NCBI GenBank assembly: GCA_934394435.1
Contig: CAKRRN010000038.1
Coordinates: forward strand, 1-24,426
Length of the DNA stretch: 24,426 nt
Reading direction: 5' to 3'
From: an uncultured Bacteroidaceae bacterium
Lineage (GTDB): Bacteria > Bacteroidota > Bacteroidia > Bacteroidales > Bacteroidaceae
The position numbers and the translations under genes were made by a program. Shown one piece after another: positions 14,174-19,487 of this stretch. The notes beneath the pieces are model-generated. The model had not been told where the DNA came from, searched no databases, and saw nothing but the letters and a program-made list of their open reading frames with translations. Every line of letters starts with the position of its first letter. Positions within the stretch are counted from its first letter, which is position 1.

Positions 14174-14216
14174 GTTTTCTTAATAATAAAAAATGCTGTG
14201 TTTCAAGAAAAAGTGC

Positions 14217-14224
14217 TAACTTTG
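14217..14224 (+). promoter_or_regulatory. -7 element TAACTTTG for bamD-rpoZ-DUF4293
   Basis: TAACTTTG matches the consensus exactly. It ends 8 bases before an ATG at 14233 and 20 bases before the more likely start at 14245, so the leader is short in either case. Confidence 0.6.
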
Positions 14225-14244
14225 CACCGATTATGCGCTGGAAT

Positions 14245-15108
14245 ATGAGAAGAGACATACTGGCTGCTATACTCTCTGCAACTTTTCTTACAGGATGTGG
14301 AGAGTATAATGCTGTGCAAAAAACTGCTGATTATGAATATAAATATGAGGCAGCAAAGGCTAATTTTGCAGAGGGACACTATGGTCGTGCCTCACAGTTG
14401 CTGGGTGATCTTTTGGCTCCACTGAAGGGGACTGCCTATGGCGAGGAGAATCTTTATCTGCTGGCACAGAGTTGCTTCAGAAATAAGGATTATGAGTCAG
14501 CTTCTACCTTTTATCGTAAGTATTATCAAAGTTATCCGAAAGGGAAATATGTGGAGCAGGCGAGGTATGGCTGTGGGTACTCGCTGTATAAGCTTACTCC
14601 TGATGCGCGTTTGGATCAGAGTAACACTATGGAAGCCATAACGGAGTTTCAAAACTTCCTTGACTATTATCCCAACACATCGTTGCGCGAGCAGACTACT
14701 CAGATGATATATGCTCTCCAGGATAAACTTGTAGAGAAAGAATATCTTTCTGCCAAGCTCTATTACGACTTGGGTAGCTATGTGGGTAATATGTCCTACG
14801 GAGGAAGTAACTATGAGGCATGTGTGGTGACAGCTCAGAATGCTCTGAAGGATTATCCCTATGCTTCGGCAGAGAGACGCGAGGCTTTCTCTATCATGAT
14901 TCTGCGTGCTAAATATCATCTGGCAATGAAAAGTGTGGAGGAAAAACGTATTGAGCGTTTCCGTGATGCTATTGATGAATGCTATGCCTTCCGTAATGAT
15001 TTTCCCGAAAGCCGATACTTGAGCGAGGCGAACAGCATGTTGGCAAATGCAGAGAATATAGTCAAGAAGAAGCATCTGAAATTGCAGGAAGAAGAGGAGA
15101 ATAACTGA
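14245..15108 (+). CDS. bamD: Outer membrane assembly lipoprotein BamD
   Basis: From ATG 14245 the product is 287 residues. It begins MRRDILAAILSATFLTGCG, a lipoprotein signal peptide with lipobox LTGC (Cys 18). An in-frame ATG at 14233 adds four residues and would be almost leaderless. The mature part is made of TPR-like helical repeats: YKYEAAKANFAEGHYGRASQ, YLLAQSCFRNKDYESASTFY, EAITEFQNFLDYYP and further. BamD is the essential periplasmic lipoprotein partner of BamA in inserting beta-barrel proteins into the outer membrane. The order bamD, rpoZ, DUF4293 with 30- and 12-bp gaps matches the arrangement I know from Bacteroidales and points to one operon. A strong terminator closes it at 15998. 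Confidence 0.92.
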   Translation: MRRDILAAILSATFLTGCGEYNAVQKTADYEYKYEAAKANFAEGHYGRASQLLGDLLAPLKGTAYGEENLYLLAQSCFRNKDYESASTFYRKYYQSYPKGKYVEQARYGCGYSLYKLTPDARLDQSNTMEAITEFQNFLDYYPNTSLREQTTQMIYALQDKLVEKEYLSAKLYYDLGSYVGNMSYGGSNYEACVVTAQNALKDYPYASAERREAFSIMILRAKYHLAMKSVEEKRIERFRDAIDECYAFRNDFPESRYLSEANSMLANAENIVKKKHLKLQEEEENN

Positions 15109-15138
15109 ACGATTGAAATAAAGTATACATTATATATT

Positions 15139-15474
15139 ATGGATTACAAGAAATCTACCGCACCCACCAATACGGTGACACGTGATGTAATGGACCTCTG
15201 TAAGGACACTGACAATATCTATGAGAGCGTGGCTATTATAGCCAAACGAGCCAATCAGATTGCAGCAGATCTCAAGGGTGAACTGAGCAAGAAGCTCCAA
15301 GAGTTTGCAAATCCAACAGACACTTTGGATGAGACCTTTGAAAATCGGGAGCAGATAGAAATTAGCCGTTTCTATGAGAAACTTCCCAAACCAACTCTGA
15401 TGGCAACCGAAGAGTTTATAGAAGGAAAGATTTATTATCGCAATCCTTCTAAGGAATCCACTTTGGAGTATTAA
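15139..15474 (+). CDS. rpoZ: RNA polymerase omega subunit, Bacteroidetes type
   Basis: The product is 111 residues. The central YESVAIIAKRANQIAADLK is the omega/Rpb6 helix that contacts the beta-prime subunit; the TRDVMDL lead-in and the C-terminal extension with FYEKLPKPTLMATEEFIEGKI are typical of the longer, divergent Bacteroidetes omega. Omega helps assemble and stabilise the polymerase core. It lies between bamD and a DUF4293 gene in the same orientation. Confidence 0.85.
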   Translation: MDYKKSTAPTNTVTRDVMDLCKDTDNIYESVAIIAKRANQIAADLKGELSKKLQEFANPTDTLDETFENREQIEISRFYEKLPKPTLMATEEFIEGKIYYRNPSKESTLEY

Positions 15475-15486
15475 ATCGTTTTCCAA

Positions 15487-15945
15487 ATGATTCAACGTAT
15501 CCAGACCCTATACATGTTTTTTGCCGCTGTACTATGTGTGGCATGTATGAGCATGGGTATCGGTCGGTTCTATACGGAAGAGGGAGAGGTAATCGGTCAT
15601 CTCTATAATCTCTGGATGACCACTGCAGAAGGCTTGCATTCCTTTTTTCCATGGGCTCTCTTTGCTATTCTGCTTCTCTCCGCAACGCTTCTGTTGCTGA
15701 ATATTTTTTTCTACAAACATCAGGCAAGGCAGTTTCGCATCTGTGTGTTCAGCCTGATATTGTTGGTAGGATGGTATGCGGCATATGGTTGCATGGTATG
15801 GATGAGGATGGGGCAGATGCATGCACACTTCCGTCCAGAGTGGCCTGCGGCATTTCCTTTGGTAGCCATAGTGCTCATTGCTATGGGTATGCGTGGCATA
15901 ACGAGAGATATTCTGCTTCTGAGGTCACTTGATCGTCTGAGATAG
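15487..15945 (+). CDS. DUF4293 family four-TM membrane protein
   Basis: The product is 152 residues with four predicted membrane segments (about 7-25, 54-74, 86-106, 119-136). The opening MIQRIQTLYMFFAAV and the third-helix LILLVGWYAAYG are characteristic of the Bacteroidetes DUF4293 family, whose function is not known. It starts 12 bp after rpoZ and is the last gene of the bamD operon. Position and topology make the call firm; no enzymatic motif is visible. Confidence 0.8.
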   Translation: MIQRIQTLYMFFAAVLCVACMSMGIGRFYTEEGEVIGHLYNLWMTTAEGLHSFFPWALFAILLLSATLLLLNIFFYKHQARQFRICVFSLILLVGWYAAYGCMVWMRMGQMHAHFRPEWPAAFPLVAIVLIAMGMRGITRDILLLRSLDRLR

Positions 15946-15997
15946 AAATCCGTTTTCTCTTTCTCGTCGGAAGAGAAAATTTTTGAGGCTAAATATA

Positions 15998-16052
15998 GGA
16001 GACATGCTTTTTCTCTATTGTATAAGTAGAAAAGGCATGTTTCCTTTTTTTT
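15998..16052 (+). terminator. Intrinsic terminator of the bamD operon
   Basis: GGAGACATGCTTTTTCT (15998-16014) pairs with AGAAAAGGCATGTTTCC (16028-16044), 17 bp with two G-U pairs and a 13-nt loop, followed by eight T at 16045-16052. Confidence 0.9.
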
Positions 16053-16196
16053 ATGAAATCAAGAAAAGAGACTCAAGTCAAGTTTATTTCGGTTCACCCG
16101 ATAAACCAAGGGGAGCTTCGGAGGTAAAATCCCAGACATAACCTGTACTTATAAGCCAGCTTGCTTGTCTGTACAAAGGATATAATAATAAGACCC

Positions 16197-16259
16197 ATAC
16201 GAAACGGCTCAATTTATTTTCCTAGTTGGAGAAAAATATTTTCCCAGTTAGGAAAAAAG
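16197..16259 (+). repeat. Dispersed intergenic repeat, copy 2
   Basis: It reads CATACGAAACGGCTCAATT, then TATTTTCCT, AGTTGGAGAAAAA (16224-16236), TATTTTCCC and AGTTAGGAAAAAA (16246-16258). Units are 22 bp apart, exactly as in copy 1 at 613-677, and the lead-in ATACGAAA..CGGCTC is shared. Differences are scattered substitutions and a one-base indel in the lead-in. Confidence 0.7.
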
Positions 16260-16383
16260 AAAAGAGCTACTATAATGGTCCACTATTGTCGTTTCATAAG
16301 ATGGATAGTGCGTCTACATTTTTACTATTTATACAGTTAGAAAACGTATCTACGGAAATCAATAAAAAGTCACTCTAAAAAGT

Positions 16384-16449
16384 AAGCCGTCTTCATGGGC
16401 CAATGAAGTCATCTTCGTTGGCTGTTGAAGCCGTCTTCATGGGCTATTG
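16384..16449. repeat. Three-unit 22-bp tandem repeat with internal dyads
   Basis: Three adjacent 22-bp units start at 16384, 16406 and 16428. Units 1 and 3 begin AAGCCGTCTTCATGGGC and unit 2 begins AAGTCATCTTCGTTGGC; each ends in TG, and AAGAC follows the last. Within units GTCTTCA and TGAAGAC form a 7-bp dyad (for example 16432-16438 and 16447-16453). There are no spacers, so it is not a CRISPR array. Confidence 0.7.
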
Positions 16450-16509
16450 AAGACTATATTACTTGAACATGGTGAATACTATAATCCCCCTGTTTTACCA
16501 GGTGAGCCT

Positions 16510-17214
16510 TTATTTCTTTGTCTTGACAATATCAAACAGATATGATGCTTTAGCTATGATGGCACCATTGGCACTTCTTCCGAATGGGTCTTTCTTGGAG
16601 TTCTTGAAAATGTCGCTAAGAGCATAATAGTACCGTCCTTCCAGTAGGAAGTGGTGTCCGCTGCGCGTACTCACATCCATGCCCAATCCACCTGTCAGTC
16701 CGTATTCAAACTTTCTTTGCACCTCTAAGTCGTATTGCTGGATGACTTGGTTGGGCCGTTTCTTAAGAGATTCCTCTGTCCATTCCCCACCTTTTTTCTC
16801 CTTCTCGTTCAAGCAGAATCCAATCTGCGGACCCAAGACCAGAAATCCTTTTACTCCACCACGTTCGCGTCCGAATCCCAAGTTGGCAAGTAGAGGTATC
16901 TGAATGTAGTTCATCTGGCGTTCGTAGGTGTCTGTGCTGGTTTCGATGTTCTCTTTCCAGCCCATGCCAGTATAGTTTACTTCGGCTTGTAAGGCACAGA
17001 GTGCGGCAAAGTACTTCTCACAGGTGTATCGCAGGGTAACGCCGAATGTGGTGCCCGTATGAAAATCCTGTTTGATGGTGGGATTGAAGGAAACTTTATT
17101 GAGGACATAGCCCCCACTAACACCCACGGCTAAATCGCAGCGAGCTTCGCCCACTTGTGCATGCATGGCAGAACAGCATGATGCAAAGAAGATTACCGCC
17201 AGTAGTCTTTTCAT
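16510..17214 (-). CDS. Outer-membrane beta-barrel protein (PorT-like/OMP_b-brl family)
   Basis: The product is 234 residues with a signal peptide ending AMHAQ (cleavage after about residue 19). The mature protein alternates short strands and turns (VGVSGGYVLNKVSF, GTTFGVTLRYT, LCALQAEVNYTGMGW, YIQIPLLANLGFG, GFLVLGPQIGFCLN, GLTGGLGMDVS, FLLEGRYYYALSDIF), typical of the 8- to 10-stranded barrels grouped with PorT in Bacteroidetes. YIQIPLLA followed by GPQIGF is a hallmark of this family. Its ATG overlaps the stop of the upstream LysM gene (ATGA, 17214-17211), so the two are translated from one message. I do not claim it is PorT of the T9SS itself, since the family is large. Confidence 0.8.
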   Translation of the reverse strand: MKRLLAVIFFASCCSAMHAQVGEARCDLAVGVSGGYVLNKVSFNPTIKQDFHTGTTFGVTLRYTCEKYFAALCALQAEVNYTGMGWKENIETSTDTYERQMNYIQIPLLANLGFGRERGGVKGFLVLGPQIGFCLNEKEKKGGEWTEESLKKRPNQVIQQYDLEVQRKFEYGLTGGLGMDVSTRSGHHFLLEGRYYYALSDIFKNSKKDPFGRSANGAIIAKASYLFDIVKTKK

Positions 17215-18557
17215 TGTACAAGTGTGATTTTTTGGTCAGGTGAATAATGCACCAGTTGGACAAAGTGATTCGTGCGTCCGCTTCCTTCTGTATCTTGAAC
17301 AAAACGGAATGTATGTTGTGCGGGTTGTTGCTCTATTTCGTTTTGTTTGGATTCAAACGTATCCCCTAATGTTGCCAGTCCGTGCATGAAATAAAATCCC
17401 ATGTCGAAACCCATCATAGCATATCGTGGAAATGAGACCTGCATAGGGTGTCCGAAGTTAGATGTAAAAGCCCTGTCGAAGGATACTGTGTTGGCGCTTA
17501 GCGGATGGCTGTAATAGGTACAGAAGGCATAAGTGTCAAACTGGAAGAAGCTGTTCAGCAGAGTGCCCGTGTAGGTAATCCACTCAGGGTATCCAAGCAG
17601 GCGTAGACGATATTGCGGATGCGCTTCGGTAAAGTCCTTGAGTTTGGCGCATAAGATGTTTAGTGACTTGATGCTCGTGTTGTCTGGCACGATACAATTC
17701 ACCTGTGTCTGATTGAAGGCAGACTCAAAGGCGAAGTCATCTCCGTCTATATTTAAAATGCGTGTCGCTATGTCTTGGTCTGCCAGTTGTTCTTTCAGCT
17801 TGCCCGTGAAGAGTGATCCACGTGTGTCTGGCTCATTCGTGTTGAGTACGATGTAGTTTGCCTTCTTGCCCATGCTTCTGATGACCAATGCTGCTGCCTC
17901 AGAACTGCTTATGTTGCTGGAGGCAGTTGCTGTGTAGGTAAGAGGCTGATTGGATATTGAATAGTTGTTGGCAAACGGAAGAACCAGACGGATGTTGTTT
18001 TGACGACAAAAATGACTTAGCGGTTCAATCTGTGTGCCGTCTACGGGACCGAATATGATTTGTGTATTTGCCAGTTCCGTTTGATGAGCGTTGAGCAATT
18101 GTTGCATGGATGCGGTGGTACTTCCTGTATGCAGGGCATGTATGCGGATGTTTGTTCCGTCCTTGCGTACGCTGTCGGCAGCCATGAGCAAGCCTTGATA
18201 AAACTCTATCAATTTATTTCCGCGCTCGCTGTTCTCTTCCAATGGCAACAGGACACCGATGTTAAGATTTTGTATGTGTGTCTTTATGGGTGTGGCGGTA
18301 GGCTCCTCTATGGTGGTCTCTGGTGCACAAGCCTGAGGTATGGTGAGCAGAATCCCCTTCTTAGGTTTACCTTTTTTGACTTTCGCATCGGGGTTGCTTT
18401 GTCGCAAAGCCTGTTCGCTGATACCATATTTAAGGGCGATAGAAGTCCATGTCTCCCCTTTTCGCACCTGATGCATGTGCTGGAGTTGTTGCATGGTGCC
18501 TTGTGCCCATAGCAGGCAAGGCAGACATAATAGGATAAGTAGTGACAATCTTTTCAT
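17211..18557 (-). CDS. Periplasmic LysM protein with ligand-binding (type 1 periplasmic-binding) fold
   Basis: From ATG 18557 the product is 448 residues and begins with a signal peptide (MKRLSLLILLCLPCLLWAQG). A longer in-frame ORF to 18749 crosses the promoter and is rejected. A LysM domain (about 29-75: HQVRKGETWTSIALKYGIS, then ALRQSNPD and a final LLTIPQ) should bind peptidoglycan. Residues about 95-430 resemble periplasmic binding proteins of branched amino-acid type: NIGVLLPLEE, EFYQGLLMAADSV, IIFGPVDGTQIEPLSHF, ANYIVLNTNEPDTRG and RLRLLGYPEW. The combination recalls LpoA-like regulators of peptidoglycan synthases, but that is analogy only. It is the first gene of a two-gene operon with the beta-barrel protein, so a link between cell wall and outer membrane is plausible. 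Confidence 0.82.
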   Translation of the reverse strand: MKRLSLLILLCLPCLLWAQGTMQQLQHMHQVRKGETWTSIALKYGISEQALRQSNPDAKVKKGKPKKGILLTIPQACAPETTIEEPTATPIKTHIQNLNIGVLLPLEENSERGNKLIEFYQGLLMAADSVRKDGTNIRIHALHTGSTTASMQQLLNAHQTELANTQIIFGPVDGTQIEPLSHFCRQNNIRLVLPFANNYSISNQPLTYTATASSNISSSEAAALVIRSMGKKANYIVLNTNEPDTRGSLFTGKLKEQLADQDIATRILNIDGDDFAFESAFNQTQVNCIVPDNTSIKSLNILCAKLKDFTEAHPQYRLRLLGYPEWITYTGTLLNSFFQFDTYAFCTYYSHPLSANTVSFDRAFTSNFGHPMQVSFPRYAMMGFDMGFYFMHGLATLGDTFESKQNEIEQQPAQHTFRFVQDTEGSGRTNHFVQLVHYSPDQKITLVQ

Positions 18558-18562
18558 TTCCG

Positions 18563-18570
18563 CAAAGGTA
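18563..18570 (-). promoter_or_regulatory. -7 element TACCTTTG for the LysM/OMP operon
   Basis: The minus strand reads TACCTTTG. Only five bases separate it from the ATG at 18557, so transcription should begin at or next to the start codon. It is divergent to the promoter at 18636-18643. Confidence 0.6.
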
Positions 18571-18635
18571 ATACTTTTCCCCCTATGCCGTTCATTTTGT
18601 GTGATGAAAATGGGTGATAGATGATGGAAAAACGC

Positions 18636-18643
18636 TAAATTTG
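18636..18643 (+). promoter_or_regulatory. -7 element TAAATTTG for the T9SS cargo gene and uvrA
   Basis: TAAATTTG matches TAnnTTTG and ends seven bases before the ATG at 18651, again predicting a leaderless or nearly leaderless message. Confidence 0.6.
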
Positions 18644-18650
18644 CAGAACT

Positions 18651-19487
18651 ATGTGTAATGTAATCAAAACAAGGGTACTCCTTGTGAGCATTGTTGCTCT
18701 GTGTTCTTTTTGCATACAGACTCGTGTGTGTGCGGCTGATGGCACGCATGGTTATTCGAAGCCGTTACCCGAAGCGTGCATACCAGTCTCTTCTTATGCT
18801 TTCTCTGAGTTGGCAGATCAGGACGATGAGTCCCCATCTGTTGACCCCTTAGGTACGTATGTGACAGTTGATGGCGAGGAGTTGGATGATGCCTCTGCCA
18901 GTCAGAGTGCACCACTTGTGGCTCACTTCCGAGCCAATCCTCAAAATGTGGGTGATTATTCTGCACGCTATGAATGGAAGGTATGGCGTGAGGGTGACGA
19001 TAAGAATCTGCTTGTGCATCGTTTTGATGAGGATATGGATTATACCTTTACCAGTAGTGGATCATTTCGTATACAACTTTATGCAACGTTTGTGTTGGGT
19101 AATGATACCATAACCTATCCTTCTGAGGGAGAAGAGAATCCTATAGTAGTGAGCATCAGCGAGAGCAAGTTGGAGTTTCCCAATGCCTTTTCGCCCAACG
19201 GCGATGGCTACAATGATGTGTTGCATGCCAAGGAGGGTTACCAGAGCATTGTCTCTTTTGAGGCTACTGTGTTCAGTCGGTGGGGTAGGAAATTATATTC
19301 GTGGGACTCACCCTCTGGCGGTTGGGATGGCAAGGTGAATGGACATACCGTCAGTGATGGAGTGTATTTTCTGATTGTGAAGGCCAAAGGCGCAGATGGG
19401 CGAAAGTATAATATAAAGAAGACTATCTCTGTGCTTACCGGTTATGACAACAGCCGTCAGCAAGGTACAGGAGGTGCAGATGAGTGA
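18651..19487 (+). CDS. Secreted protein with type IX secretion type B (gliding-motility-type) C-terminal domain
   Basis: The product is 278 residues. The N-terminus carries a hydrophobic export segment (VLLVSIVALCSFCIQTRVCAA). The middle (about 85-170) resembles a PKD-like beta-sandwich, with YEWKVWREG and a GSFRIQLYATF strand. Residues about 172-263 are the gliding-motility-associated C-terminal domain: FPNAFSPNGDGYND, WGRKLY (211-216), GWDG (224-227) and GVYFLIVKAKG. This domain is the type B sorting signal that directs cargo through the type IX secretion system. The last 15 residues extend beyond the usual end of the domain, and their coding sequence overlaps uvrA by 8 bp (ATGAGTGA). A role in adhesion or the cell surface is inferred, not shown. 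Confidence 0.82.
   Translation: MCNVIKTRVLLVSIVALCSFCIQTRVCAADGTHGYSKPLPEACIPVSSYAFSELADQDDESPSVDPLGTYVTVDGEELDDASASQSAPLVAHFRANPQNVGDYSARYEWKVWREGDDKNLLVHRFDEDMDYTFTSSGSFRIQLYATFVLGNDTITYPSEGEENPIVVSISESKLEFPNAFSPNGDGYNDVLHAKEGYQSIVSFEATVFSRWGRKLYSWDSPSGGWDGKVNGHTVSDGVYFLIVKAKGADGRKYNIKKTISVLTGYDNSRQQGTGGADE
19469..19474 (+). promoter_or_regulatory. AGGAGG Shine-Dalgarno-like site before uvrA
   Basis: AGGAGG lies five bases before ATG 19480, ideal spacing. Bacteroidetes genes seldom use such sites, so this supports 19480 as the uvrA start over the in-frame ATG at 19444. The sequence is also part of codons for Gly-Gly in the upstream gene, so chance is possible. Confidence 0.5.

Larger units (their letters stand above)
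15946..16509. other. Intergenic region of 564 bp between convergent operons, repeat-rich
   Basis: No plausible gene is seen on either strand. It holds the bamD operon terminator, an unexplained spacer (16053-16196), copy 2 of the dispersed repeat (16197-16259), a second AT-rich spacer, and a three-unit 22-bp tandem repeat (16384-16449). The OMP operon on the minus strand ends at its right border; no clear terminator for it was found. Confidence 0.6.

Noticed and set aside
16053..16196. tRNA-like or structured RNA in the spacer (GGTTCACCCG-containing stretch)
   Set aside because: The GGTTC-like string is not flanked by an acceptor stem or anticodon arm, and no consistent cloverleaf could be drawn.
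16384..16449. CRISPR array
   Set aside because: The 22-bp units are contiguous with no unique spacers and no cas genes are present.
18558..18749. 64-residue N-terminal extension of the LysM protein
   Set aside because: It overlaps the divergent T9SS cargo gene and both promoters; ATG 18557 begins a clean signal peptide.
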